From Flammeovirgaceae bacterium UBA2786 (GTDB lineage Bacteria; Bacteroidota; Bacteroidia; Cytophagales; Cyclobacteriaceae), in NCBI GenBank assembly GCA_002352225.1, contig DEIA01000032.1, positions 209,413 to 219,778 on the forward strand: 10,366 bases of DNA. Reading direction: 5' to 3'. The stretch's first letter is position 1; every line of letters begins with the position of its first letter. This document shows positions 1-8,006 of this stretch, one piece after another. The notes beneath the pieces are model-generated. The model made no database searches. It saw nothing but the letters and a program-made list of their open reading frames with translations, and had not been told where the DNA came from. A program made the position numbers and the translations under genes.

Positions 1-2
1 CT

Positions 3-47
3 TTCATTGGCCGGGTTAGGGTAGATGGTAATGTGCTCGGCAAGGTC
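3..47 (-). other. Start of T9SS type A sorting domain (truncated by window edge)
   Basis: The last visible residues, EHITIYPNPANE, match the YPNPA opening motif of T9SS type A C-terminal sorting domains, which normally run about 70-80 residues to the protein end. The rest of the domain and the stop codon lie before position 1. Confidence 0.88.
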
Positions 48-3000
48 TTCGATGGCGGTTACCAAAGTAGGTTGGTCTGGTAAGAATTGAGGATTCAGAT
101 CAAGATCAGCCTGAAATACTTCCCGCGTGTTTACATCCTGTATAAAAGCCACAAGGGCCAACTCGGTAACATCAATCTGCGGTTTTTCAATTCGTACGCT
201 ATCAATCACTTCAATAAAATCATCTTCATTCATACCGGTTGGCAGGGCATGGCCCACAGCATTGGGCACCAGCTTACGCAACACAAAGCGATTATTATCA
301 ACCGTTTTCTCTACTACGGCAAGATGCAACACCGGACGTTTGGCCGCACCAATATCCGTTTTGGCAGTAACAACAGCCCGGATTTTAAAGTAGCTATTAT
401 CACTGGCATCTAACGATTCCACGCTTACATCAAAGTCACTGGTCTTTAAACTTTGTTTACTAAACCGGGTAGCAGCCCAGTTGGCAAGGTTAGGAATGCC
501 ATTATTATTAGGGTCTAATGGGCCATCGCTGATACCATCAATATAGCTGCGTGGAATTTGCTGATCCGTCATCGGAATGCCATAATAGGCGGCTCGCGCA
601 AGAGGATCAACGGTATTCACCTCGTATTCCGAATCGGTATCTGGAAAGCCTACGTGATATTGGATTTTGGCTACTTCAGTGTTAGGAATAGTATTTGTAA
701 ATACTGTGTTGTTATCACCGTATCTTGTTGAGCTATTATTCGTGAAATTTTCAACCAGCGAAATTCTATCCCTCGAACTGATTGAAAAATTATTAAAAGC
801 AAATCCCTCATATTCATCAAAGCCATCGGTAGCAAATGCAAACCGGAATCGCACATTTGCCCGCTCGCCTTGGTTTAGATTATTAAGATTGTCAAGTGCT
901 CTCCGAGCTTCTGTTAAGGTGTCGGCTTCAGTATTGTCTTCCAGAGTCCAGGAACCCCCAGACCATCCAATTGGACTGCTGCCAATATTTCCAATACCAA
1001 AACCACTTGTATTAAACCAATTTATGCCGGAGTTTGTACCACCTAATGGAAACCATGTAACACCACCATCTTTAGAATATTCAAGAACTACACCTTCTCG
1101 ATTTAAGTCTGTATCTAATACAAAGTTCATTGAAATAACTGGACGTTCGACTGCTGAGATATTGAAACAAGGACTGTTGAGATAGGATCTTTCATTTGGG
1201 TTGTATTTTGTACTCAAGCCTGTTGCCCAAACTGAAGTTGTGAATTCAGACATTTTTGATTTTGCAGCAGTAGGTAAACCAAACGCCCAGGTAGAGTTTC
1301 CATTTACATCTTCTAGCCGCCAATATCCCATCCCACCATCATCATTTGTCATGATGTATGGATTGGCACTTGTTCTGATAAGCGTGTCTAAAATTGAGAT
1401 TTGTTTAGTTACCGGATTACTACAACCAGCAGCGGTGAAGGAAGTTAGGGTAACCGTATAAGTACCAGGATTATCGAATTGATGAAAGGGATTTTCATAT
1501 GTCCCACCATCAGGGGCACTTGTATTTGCTGAGTTCTTTACTAAGAAATCACCATCTCCAAAGTTCCATTCGAGGTCCGTAACAGTAACATTTGAAGTAG
1601 TAGTTAATTCTGTAAGATCTTTTTCGCAGACCTTGATGTAAGAAAAATCAGGCTCGGGATTGGGATTTATGCTTGTTGTTTGTTGTGACTGATTTGTGCA
1701 GCCTTCAGTATTTAGTACTGTAAGCACAATAGTTCGATTTATTGTGCCTTCATAAGTGTGTGTAGTAATATTATTATCAAGAATGGTTTGTGAATTTCCA
1801 TCCCCAAAATCCCACGTATACTCTTCATACGGATCATTTGAACTATTTAATGGACCGGTTACTGTAAAAGGTCTTCCGGCACACACGGATGGGTTAGGGA
1901 AGAAAGCATTTGGTGCTGGCTTAATCTCAATATCGACCGATGTTGCGTCACTTCTACAACCCTTGAACTGTTGGCGCACTAAAAAAGTCTTGTTAACCGG
2001 AACCAAACCAGTAACACCTGTTGCGATAAAATCCCAGTTAGTAGAGTCAAGGATGACTGTAGGCGCTGTTGCTTCATACCATAAGGGTTTATCGGCAGAA
2101 CCACTCGGGGCACCTGAGATTTTAAATGAACCAGCTAAACCACCTGTTAATTGGCAGAACTCCACATCGGGCGCAATAGGTAGGTTGGGCTTTTTTATCC
2201 AATTGAAATTCCTGGTGACTGTGCTTGGGCAATTTCGAGTATCATTGTAAGCCATGGTGATTGTCAATGATCTTTGGTCGGCTCCATTTAAAGAACTGTT
2301 ACCAGGATTAAACATTTCATTGTCAGATCCTGAGAGTGCAGATGAGAAACCTCCGCTAATTGAAAAACCGCTAACACTATAAGTAGCAACTGAAGATTCT
2401 AATAGAATAGGAACATTATCCGCACAGATGTTTTCATTCTCATTAATTCCTTTAATAAATGGAGCGGCTTCATTTTGCAATACATCAAATGGTTGCAGGC
2501 TATAAATGGATTCTGCGCCAAGGAAATTTTTACCATAAACAAAAATATAGAACCTATAATTATTGGAAGTACCATAGTGAGTCCTGATAACATTAAGATC
2601 TATAGTATAGGTTAGTGGTATAGAAACTGGTAATAGTAATTGAATGTCGTTCACACTTTGAGTAGATGTGACAGTTAACGGATTAGGTAGACCACAGGAA
2701 GGATAGATTGGTACGGTTTCTGCAAAGCAATAGGAATATGGTGGTGAAACTGCTTCACGATAAAAAACTAATCTAGTAAACTGAAGTGTTGAACTCAACA
2801 TACCATTTGGGAGGGAAATAATAGGGGAGACCCCAGAAACAGTATTTATGTTTTGGCAGTATGATACGCCCAGACCATTTATAGCGATTGGAGCAACTTC
2901 AAAAATCTCTATGTCTTGATCTGAACAGCCATTGGCATCAGTATAAGTATAAACTATGTTATGATTATTACTTACCCCCGCTGTTTGTGGATTGAAAAAC

Positions 3001-5567
3001 CATCCACCGGAACCGTTGGTTGAGATTCCTGGGCCGCTAAAAGTACCACCAGAAGGAGATCCGAAGACTTGATAAAGCCTATTTTCAAGAACATAGCTTT
3101 TGCGTACGGAAGATTCGCCCGGAGCTGGAATTATATCTGCAGTAGGTACTGGATTAACAATTACATCGACAAAGTCTGTTACAATATTGCCAGCGTTGTC
3201 CTCTACTTCAAGTACATATCGAATATTGGCTGTTGGGGAAACAGTTGGACTTGAACTAGTGCTATTATAGCCAACAGGTATAGAAGACCAACGGAATTGA
3301 TAAAACCCAGTTCCACCACTTGTAGCACCAATCAAGGTTATTGGCGATCCAGAACAGACTGCATTTGTAGGAGCATTAGTGGTACTAACGTTCACGGCAA
3401 GCGAAGCTACGGTTAAGGTAAAAGGTGTATTGGATAAAGTCCTTGTTGTACAACCCGTACGTGATACATCTATCCTGTATGTGTAATCTCCTATCACGTC
3501 CAGATTTGGATCAGGGCCTTCAGAGGTATTTAGTGTTCTTGTTCCACTGTTGCCGGCTAAGGTATGTACCGTTGCTGGTGGAGATAAGCTATAACCGCCA
3601 GGTGCATTTGTAAGAATCAATGCATAGTTGTAATTGTTATCCTGGGTGCTGAGCACATCAATATTCACATTGGTATTCTGAGCGGGCGAGAACGTAGCCG
3701 GAGTAACGGTTAGCCCGGTATTAATAGCCGGAAATACATTGAGGTTGGATGAGTTAGCACTTACTAAGTCACTATCATTATTGCGTACAGTAATAGCCCC
3801 AGTAGCAAAACCAGCAGGCAATGTAAATACAACCTGATTAGAGGTAAATGACACAATGTTGATGGCAGGAATTGTTACTCCATTTACCGTAACGGTAGGT
3901 TGCGTGTTACCACTGGTCGGGCTACCGGTTCCGGTAAAACGCGAACCATTAACGGTTACATTATCAGCAATACAGGTACCCGCTGCGGGTAAGAAACCAC
4001 TTATAGATGGTCGGTCTTCCGTAGTAAAGGTTATACTTTGGGCGGTGGACACATTCTCAACTCCATCCTCAATTGGATTCATTTCAACATAATAAACCTG
4101 GTTGTGGACAAGGGTACCATTTGGGTTTATAGTTATTACTGTGTTTGTACCATTAATGCTGGCGGTAAACGGAACATCAGCCCCTCCATTATTGGTGAGT
4201 TTCAGTTCAACCAAACCTCCTTGTATGTCTGCGGGTGTAATAGCAGAATTATCGAGTTTGCGGATGGGTTCATTGAAAGTAAGTACGATGTTACTAACAG
4301 CAGAAACATTGGTGGCTCCGTTAGCTGGGTTAAATGTAACCTGAGGTGGTAAGCTATCGCCAGTAGTAAATGTGATACTGGTGGCTGTAGTAGCATTGTT
4401 GCTGGCATCTTCTACCGGATTCATTTCTACATAATAAAGCGTGTTACCCGCCAGGTTGCCTGTTGGTGTTACCGTTATAATGGTATTACCACCAGTAAGA
4501 GTTGCTGTGAAGGGTACTGCCGCGCCTGCATTGTCAGTAAGTTTTAATTCCACCAAAGTATTGAGTTCGCCCACGGTTATACCAGAGTCGTCTATATCGC
4601 GCACAGGTTCGTTAAAGGTTATAATGATCTGCGTAGTTTCTAATACTCCTGTGGCACCGTTTGTAATGTTAAATGAAACAGTTGGCGCTATGGTATCGGG
4701 TGTGCTAAAAGTAATTATGCTTTGTGTAGTTTCATTTCCGTCTCCATCTTCTACCGGATTAAGTTCTACATAATAAGTAGTGTTGTTGCTTAGGTCTGCA
4801 TCCGGGTCAATCGTAATTTGATTAGTACCGTTAAAGGTTGCTGTAAACGGAACCGCTGCCCCGGCATCGTTGGTTATTTTAAGTTCTACAATTCCACCTT
4901 CAATGGCGGCCGCGTCAATCGCAGCACCATTGGCTTGAAACACGTTTTCATCGAAGGTGATGACAATATTTGAGTTGATTGCAACATTAATTGCACTGTT
5001 GAGCGGATTGAAAGTGAAGGTGGGCACAACAACATCAGAAAAACTGTAGGCGGTTCCTGTAACAGAACCCGCATTAACTGTACCGGAGGCAGTGACATTT
5101 GCCTGTGTGAGCGATGGGGTTACTGCGGGGGTTGAAGAATTGACACTGTTATCAATATCTACTACCACAAAAAACCTCCTGGTTTGTGCACCGGAAGACC
5201 CGCTGAATGTGGTAATTCCGCCAGTAAAGTTTATTGATGATGCTCCGAATGAAGGTGACCCCACCTCATTAAGCAGATCGGCTGCATCATACCCGTCATT
5301 GTTATCAGATCGTACCAATCTCGGGTTGGTGAATCGGCCAATAGGATTTTGATCTAAGACAATTGTCAGAGCAGTAATAGAGTTTGTACCACCCCCGGCC
5401 TTATCGAACTGAATACCAAGAATAGCCACACTGGTGGCATTATTGGCAAGCGGAGAAGGCTCCACCCCTGTTGTTAAAGGCGAAATGGAAATATTCTGAG
5501 CATAACTACTAGCCCATACAGCAGCAACCAACATTGAGAATAAAAAGCGTGTAAAAAATCTGCTCAT
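3..5567 (-). CDS. Giant multidomain T9SS-secreted surface protein/adhesin (3' partial)
   Basis: The frame is open from the ATG at 5567 to the window edge, 1855 codons with no stop. Signal peptide at 1-23 (MSRFFTRFLFSMLVAAVW, cleavage after Ala23). Then a beta-rich N-terminal domain (24-181), three Big_5-like repeats (182-518), a TIG-like domain (519-612), Ig/HYR-like modules (about 616-894, with AVCSGSPITL), an unrecognised Cys-containing region (895-1215), two PKD domains (1216-1395), a MAM/LamG-like jelly-roll module (1396-1600), an Omp28-like thioredoxin-fold module without CxxC (1601-1840), and ITIYPNPANE at the edge, the usual start of a type A sorting domain. About 70 more residues are expected. 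Such proteins cross the outer membrane through T9SS and lie on the cell surface or are released. It starts 6 bp after the lipoprotein stop. No enzymatic motif was seen, so binding or adhesion is the best guess. Confidence 0.93.
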   Translation of the reverse strand, partial: MSRFFTRFLFSMLVAAVWASSYAQNISISPLTTGVEPSPLANNATSVAILGIQFDKAGGGTNSITALTIVLDQNPIGRFTNPRLVRSDNNDGYDAADLLNEVGSPSFGASSINFTGGITTFSGSSGAQTRRFFVVVDIDNSVNSSTPAVTPSLTQANVTASGTVNAGSVTGTAYSFSDVVVPTFTFNPLNSAINVAINSNIVITFDENVFQANGAAIDAAAIEGGIVELKITNDAGAAVPFTATFNGTNQITIDPDADLSNNTTYYVELNPVEDGDGNETTQSIITFSTPDTIAPTVSFNITNGATGVLETTQIIITFNEPVRDIDDSGITVGELNTLVELKLTDNAGAAVPFTATLTGGNTIITVTPTGNLAGNTLYYVEMNPVEDASNNATTATSITFTTGDSLPPQVTFNPANGATNVSAVSNIVLTFNEPIRKLDNSAITPADIQGGLVELKLTNNGGADVPFTASINGTNTVITINPNGTLVHNQVYYVEMNPIEDGVENVSTAQSITFTTEDRPSISGFLPAAGTCIADNVTVNGSRFTGTGSPTSGNTQPTVTVNGVTIPAINIVSFTSNQVVFTLPAGFATGAITVRNNDSDLVSANSSNLNVFPAINTGLTVTPATFSPAQNTNVNIDVLSTQDNNYNYALILTNAPGGYSLSPPATVHTLAGNSGTRTLNTSEGPDPNLDVIGDYTYRIDVSRTGCTTRTLSNTPFTLTVASLAVNVSTTNAPTNAVCSGSPITLIGATSGGTGFYQFRWSSIPVGYNSTSSSPTVSPTANIRYVLEVEDNAGNIVTDFVDVIVNPVPTADIIPAPGESSVRKSYVLENRLYQVFGSPSGGTFSGPGISTNGSGGWFFNPQTAGVSNNHNIVYTYTDANGCSDQDIEIFEVAPIAINGLGVSYCQNINTVSGVSPIISLPNGMLSSTLQFTRLVFYREAVSPPYSYCFAETVPIYPSCGLPNPLTVTSTQSVNDIQLLLPVSIPLTYTIDLNVIRTHYGTSNNYRFYIFVYGKNFLGAESIYSLQPFDVLQNEAAPFIKGINENENICADNVPILLESSVATYSVSGFSISGGFSSALSGSDNEMFNPGNSSLNGADQRSLTITMAYNDTRNCPSTVTRNFNWIKKPNLPIAPDVEFCQLTGGLAGSFKISGAPSGSADKPLWYEATAPTVILDSTNWDFIATGVTGLVPVNKTFLVRQQFKGCRSDATSVDIEIKPAPNAFFPNPSVCAGRPFTVTGPLNSSNDPYEEYTWDFGDGNSQTILDNNITTHTYEGTINRTIVLTVLNTEGCTNQSQQTTSINPNPEPDFSYIKVCEKDLTELTTTSNVTVTDLEWNFGDGDFLVKNSANTSAPDGGTYENPFHQFDNPGTYTVTLTSFTAAGCSNPVTKQISILDTLIRTSANPYIMTNDDGGMGYWRLEDVNGNSTWAFGLPTAAKSKMSEFTTSVWATGLSTKYNPNERSYLNSPCFNISAVERPVISMNFVLDTDLNREGVVLEYSKDGGVTWFPLGGTNSGINWFNTSGFGIGNIGSSPIGWSGGSWTLEDNTEADTLTEARRALDNLNNLNQGERANVRFRFAFATDGFDEYEGFAFNNFSISSRDRISLVENFTNNSSTRYGDNNTVFTNTIPNTEVAKIQYHVGFPDTDSEYEVNTVDPLARAAYYGIPMTDQQIPRSYIDGISDGPLDPNNNGIPNLANWAATRFSKQSLKTSDFDVSVESLDASDNSYFKIRAVVTAKTDIGAAKRPVLHLAVVEKTVDNNRFVLRKLVPNAVGHALPTGMNEDDFIEVIDSVRIEKPQIDVTELALVAFIQDVNTREVFQADLDLNPQFLPDQPTLVTAIEDLAEHITIYPNPANE
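48..767 (-). other. Omp28-like thioredoxin-fold module lacking catalytic cysteines
   Basis: Residues 1601-1840 begin RISLVENFTNNSS, the position where Omp28-type proteins carry EEFTG-x-x-C-x-x-C, continue with AKIQYHVGFPDTDSEY and ARAAYYGIPM, and reach QIPRSYIDG, which corresponds to the cis-proline (Pro1672) loop of thioredoxin folds. The second half is a beta-rich extension (HLAVVEKTV, ELALVAFIQDVNTREVFQA). No Cys is present in the active-site region, so redox activity is not expected. Confidence 0.6.
768..1382 (-). other. MAM/LamG-like jelly-roll module
   Basis: Residues 1396-1600 include WRLEDVNGNSTWAFGLPT, VWATGLSTKYNPNERSYLNS, SPCFNIS, RPVISMNFVLDTD, VVLEYSKDGGVTWFPLGG, INWFN and, near the end, RFRFAFATDGFDEYEGFAFN. 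The combination of an SPCF strand, a DG-x-x-L-x-x-S-x-DGG-x-TW strand and a terminal D-E-x-x-G-x-A-x-D/N strand is the pattern of MAM/jelly-roll lectin-like domains frequent in Cytophagales T9SS proteins. Ligand unknown. Confidence 0.7.
1383..1922 (-). other. Two PKD domains
   Basis: PKD signature WDFGDG at 1252-1257 followed by HTYEGT, and WNFGDGD starting at 1334 followed by HQFDNPGTYTVTLT. Each unit opens with a Pro-x-F and a Cys (SVCAGRPF, IKVCEKDL) and ends before a Cys turn (TEGCTN, AAGCSN). PKD domains are Ig-like and mediate spacing or carbohydrate/protein contact in surface proteins. Confidence 0.93.
1923..2885 (-). other. Unrecognised, low-GC segment of the giant protein (residues 895-1215)
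   Basis: Between the HYR-like modules and the PKD domains lies about 320 residues that I cannot assign. It carries scattered Cys residues (VSYCQNI, YSYCFAE, YPSCGLP, ENICADN, RNCPSTV, EFCQLTG, FKGCRSD), as in Bacteroidota Ig-like modules where one Cys precedes each strand set, and a tyrosine-rich run NNYRFYIFVYGKNF. Hand count for 2401-2640 gives 76 G+C in 240 bases (about 32%), lower than the STAND gene. Confidence 0.55.
3732..4013 (-). other. IPT/TIG-like Ig domain
   Basis: Residues 519-612 contain PSISGFLPAAGTCIADNVTV, NGSRFTGTG, PTVTVNGV, FTSNQVVFTLPAG and GAITVRNND, the order of strands typical of IPT/TIG domains that open with a P-x-I-x-G/S-x-x-P-x-x-G pattern. These are structural Ig-like modules common in Bacteroidota surface proteins. 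Confidence 0.75.
4014..5024 (-). repeat. Three tandem Big_5-like Ig repeats with a 339-bp period
   Basis: Units run 5024-4686, 4685-4347 and 4346-4014 (113, 113 and 111 residues). Each has a FNP/FN-NGATN-like opening, an IVITFDENV / IIITFNEPV / IVLTFNEPI strand, VELKxTNxxGAxVPFTA, and closes with YYVExNPxED and ITFxTxD. Big_5 domains are Ig-like spacers in bacterial surface proteins. The first two spacings are exactly 339 bp, and a 16-base stretch is identical at 4745-4760 and 4406-4421, which points to duplication. Confidence 0.85.
5499..5567 (-). other. Sec signal peptide of the giant protein
   Basis: The first 23 residues have a basic n-region (R3, R7), a hydrophobic core (FLFSMLVAAVWA) and an SYA-Q cleavage site. 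It confirms the start at 5567; no upstream alternative start gives a signal sequence. Confidence 0.85.
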
Positions 5568-5573
5568 ACAATC

Positions 5574-6920
5574 TTAATTAGTTAATTCACCATTTTTATC
5601 CATTCTCATCATAAAAACTGAAGCGTACCCGCTTAAGGTGTTAGTACCGCACACTATAATGTCGCCATTGCTGGCTTCGGTAACCCCTGCAGGGTCATCA
5701 TCGCCAGTTCCGCCCATAGTTTTAATCCAGACTATATCGCCAATGGCATTAACCTTGATTATAAAAAGGTCTTTGCCTCCATTACCTTTCTGGGGTGTAG
5801 TAGTCATAGTGCCTACCAAAACAAACCCACCATCGCTGGTGGCGGTGATGGCCTTGCCCGCATCTAGTATTTCGGAGTTATCCTTGTTTTGAGGAGTTGA
5901 ATTGAAAGATCCAATTCCATCAAAGTATCGATCGCTACCAGGAATGATGGTACCGTTCGCATCGACCCTTAAAAAGAAAATATTCGCTTTCGAACCATCT
6001 GTAATCTGGCTATAGGTGCCCACTACGCCATAACCAAAGGCGCGTGATGAAGACGGTTGGATATCGGCTGGTAAAAATAATTGAGTGCTGGTTTCACCCG
6101 TCTGACTAAAATTTACCGGAACAGATTGTTCCTTTACAAAAGGTATGGCGAGATAAGATGACGTGAAATCGCCCTGCACATCGGCAATGGCGGTTGCCCA
6201 GATGATGTTGCCGTTGGAGTGATGTATTGATTTAGCGTTAGCATATGTATTGGCAAGCAACGGATAGGTTTTAAACCAGGAACTATCTCTACTTTGTGTT
6301 AACCCGAAAAGCATTTGCTCCTCGGGTGCATTTTGCTGATTTATAATACCACGTTTAAAGGTACCCAAAATAATAGCTTCACCATTTTCTGTAAGATTTA
6401 CCGGGCCACCAAAGTAATCATCCTTAACAGGGTGATTTAATGAAAGAGCTTGCTTATCAGTAATGTATAATCTATCTCTTGTTTCCGCGAAATCATTATT
6501 AAGTACAAGCACAGCCATCGAAGAAATACTAACATTGGCTGCTTGGTCAACATTGGGGTTTATAATTATACTATCTCCTACAACAATGAAACCGTTTAAG
6601 ACTTCCCCATTTACTAAAGGTTTGAATGATTTGGCTATAATGTTATTGTACTTATAATAGTCGCCAATCCTGATTCCGAACTCATCCGTTTCAAAGAGAA
6701 CAGTTTGATTAATGGTACTGTTATTTGAAGGTGAAGCCATATTGGCCAATACGGCAAAACCGCCCGGTATTTTTTCGATGGCGGCAGCTGTCATTGAGTA
6801 GGGGCCTTCGTAAAATTTCAGGAAAGTATTTCGCGGTGCCGGATCGGCATTATCCAGATTCTTGCATGTGGTTAGCATGAACGCAGTTGCCAATAAAGTT
6901 AATGTGGTTATCTTTTTCAT
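5574..6920 (-). CDS. Lipoprotein with beta-propeller-like repeats
   Basis: The 448-residue protein has a short lipoprotein signal, MKKITTLTLLATAFMLTTC, with Cys19 as the lipidated residue. The lipobox L-T-T-C has Thr at -1 where Gly, Ala or Ser is usual. The mature part is beta-rich with repeated blade-like units: IPGGFAVLANM near residue 52, then near the C-terminus (357-448) SDGGFVLVGTM, DLFIIKVNAIGDIVWIKT, GGTGDDD (403-409) and SNGDIIVCGT. This G-G-D-D / DGGF-G-T / nGdi-W rhythm is typical of Bacteroidota lipoproteins and secreted proteins with delta-60 or SBBP-like propeller repeats, which are thought to bind partners rather than catalyse. Start fixed by the signal peptide and the ATGA overlap with the barrel gene. 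Likely bound to the outer membrane; which leaflet is unknown. No canonical surface-export motif follows the Cys (KNLDNADPAP). Confidence 0.85.
   Translation of the reverse strand: MKKITTLTLLATAFMLTTCKNLDNADPAPRNTFLKFYEGPYSMTAAAIEKIPGGFAVLANMASPSNNSTINQTVLFETDEFGIRIGDYYKYNNIIAKSFKPLVNGEVLNGFIVVGDSIIINPNVDQAANVSISSMAVLVLNNDFAETRDRLYITDKQALSLNHPVKDDYFGGPVNLTENGEAIILGTFKRGIINQQNAPEEQMLFGLTQSRDSSWFKTYPLLANTYANAKSIHHSNGNIIWATAIADVQGDFTSSYLAIPFVKEQSVPVNFSQTGETSTQLFLPADIQPSSSRAFGYGVVGTYSQITDGSKANIFFLRVDANGTIIPGSDRYFDGIGSFNSTPQNKDNSEILDAGKAITATSDGGFVLVGTMTTTPQKGNGGKDLFIIKVNAIGDIVWIKTMGGTGDDDPAGVTEASNGDIIVCGTNTLSGYASVFMMRMDKNGELTN
6917..6920 (-). promoter_or_regulatory. ATGA start-stop overlap (translational coupling)
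   Basis: On the minus strand the lipoprotein ATG (6920-6918) shares bases with the barrel-gene TGA (6919-6917). Such overlaps commonly couple translation of neighbouring genes and keep their stoichiometry linked. Confidence 0.85.
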
Positions 6921-7993
6921 GAACGGTTGCGTAGCTTCTTGGGATTAAACATATTGATAATGTATGACCCCTGTATGGCCAGAGATGAAAGTTTAAAGAC
7001 CGGGTCGGCATAATATTGCCCCCAGGTGGCTTGTTGATTTTCAAAAGCTGTTTCAGAAGAACTGATTCGCGATAAGCCATGCAAATAACGTACTTCCAGA
7101 ATCACGTAGCCGCCTCCGGCTTTTGTTTTTATGCCAGTAGCAAGTAAGCCACTAATGTTTATTTTTTCGCGTGTTAGATCGAAGGAGGTTTCGGGAAGGG
7201 CGGCTGCTTCATCACGAAAGCGCTCAGACCTTAACGTGCCATTACCCATCAGGTAGCCAACAGAAAAACCACCGGCTACATAGGGATTTAGTTTTTCATT
7301 TTGCAAATAGTTATACTGAACACTTATGGGTAGTGCAATCCAGTTCTGCGATTCAACACCCTGTAGAGTTTGAAACAATTCTACATTGTCTGCGTTAAGG
7401 CCACGACTTACTTTTTGCTCAAGTTCAAATTTATGTTGCGCATAAAGTAGTTCACCGTGCAAGGTTAGTTTATAGTGTTTACTTTTTCCAAGCCGTAAGG
7501 GAACATCAGCCGATGCTCCAAACTGAAGACCAATTGCATATTTGTATTTACTGGAGGCATCGTTAACGGCCGTGATGGTATTTACAACGTTTGGTTGGCT
7601 GGCATTTACGCCTAACGCTGCACCAATACGATAAATTTCTTTCGTGCGAAAGGATCTATACAATGCTACAAACTCGGCTGGGTCTACGGCCTCATTAATT
7701 TTAAAGTAGTTGTCCGTTTGCAACAACTTAAGCATAGTCTCGTCTGCTCTGCCAGGCTCTTCGAGGTAAATGTAGGTGAGCGTTAAGAGTTTGAGCAAAC
7801 TGACTTGTTCGGCCTTACCACATACGGCAGAAGTGCTGCTCAGTGCTTTGTTGATCAGGTCTTCCAATTCGTGCAAACGGCCTTGATCGTAAACCGATTG
7901 AGCCAATCGCACAGATTGAGCACATGAAGTGGTTTGAGCCGATGTACTCCATGCCAAAGGAATGAAAATCAAGATCAAGTAAAATTTCTTCAT
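6917..7993 (-). CDS. Outer-membrane beta-barrel protein with helical periplasmic N-terminal domain
   Basis: The 358-residue product starts with a signal peptide (MKKFYLILIFIPLAW, cleavage probably after Ala19 of STSA-Q). Residues 24-117 are helical, with Cys24 and Cys58 that could pair, and a stretch LLKLLTLTYIYLEEPGRADE reminiscent of a TPR-like hairpin. This kind of region precedes outer-membrane barrels in several Bacteroidota proteins. From about 120 to the end, alternating strands are visible (IYRIGAALGVNAS, HGELLYAQHKFEL, NPYVAGGFSVGYLMG, GGGYVILEVRYLHGL, LAIQGSYIINMF), as in small PorT/OmpA-like barrels. Start chosen at 7993 because of the signal peptide, the AGGGA site and the 3-bp gap after the STAND stop. 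Its stop overlaps the lipoprotein start by 4 bp (ATGA), so translation is probably coupled. Function unknown; anchoring or assembly of the downstream surface protein is a guess. Confidence 0.85.
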   Translation of the reverse strand: MKKFYLILIFIPLAWSTSAQTTSCAQSVRLAQSVYDQGRLHELEDLINKALSSTSAVCGKAEQVSLLKLLTLTYIYLEEPGRADETMLKLLQTDNYFKINEAVDPAEFVALYRSFRTKEIYRIGAALGVNASQPNVVNTITAVNDASSKYKYAIGLQFGASADVPLRLGKSKHYKLTLHGELLYAQHKFELEQKVSRGLNADNVELFQTLQGVESQNWIALPISVQYNYLQNEKLNPYVAGGFSVGYLMGNGTLRSERFRDEAAALPETSFDLTREKINISGLLATGIKTKAGGGYVILEVRYLHGLSRISSSETAFENQQATWGQYYADPVFKLSSLAIQGSYIINMFNPKKLRNRS

Positions 7994-8006
7994 AGATTAT
8001 TTCCCT
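7994..8006 (-). promoter_or_regulatory. Shine-Dalgarno-like site for the beta-barrel gene
   Basis: Read on the minus strand, AGGGA (8006-8002) lies 8 bases before the ATG at 7993 and sits inside the last codons and stop of the STAND gene. Many Bacteroidota genes lack such a site, so it may help re-initiation of ribosomes finishing the upstream gene. It supports the chosen start, which also gives a clean signal peptide. Confidence 0.45.

Noticed and set aside
667..1185. Plus-strand open frame of 172 codons
   Set aside because: It lies wholly antisense to the continuous giant gene, encodes no recognisable domain, and exists because the minus-strand frame avoids certain codons.
1756..2250. Plus-strand open frame of 164 codons
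   Set aside because: Antisense to PKD1 and preceding Ig-like region of the giant gene; no motif, no credible signal or neighbour.
3725..5024. Repeats as a possible CRISPR or mobile-element array
   Set aside because: Units are long (339 bp), contiguous, in frame and encode Ig-like domains; there are no short palindromic repeats or spacers.
1..5573. Possibility that the left half is non-coding or a broken gene, since no complete minus-strand frame closes there
   Set aside because: Triplet-by-triplet reading in the frame of the ATG at 5567 shows no stop down to position 3 and a coherent domain series ending in a sorting-domain motif.
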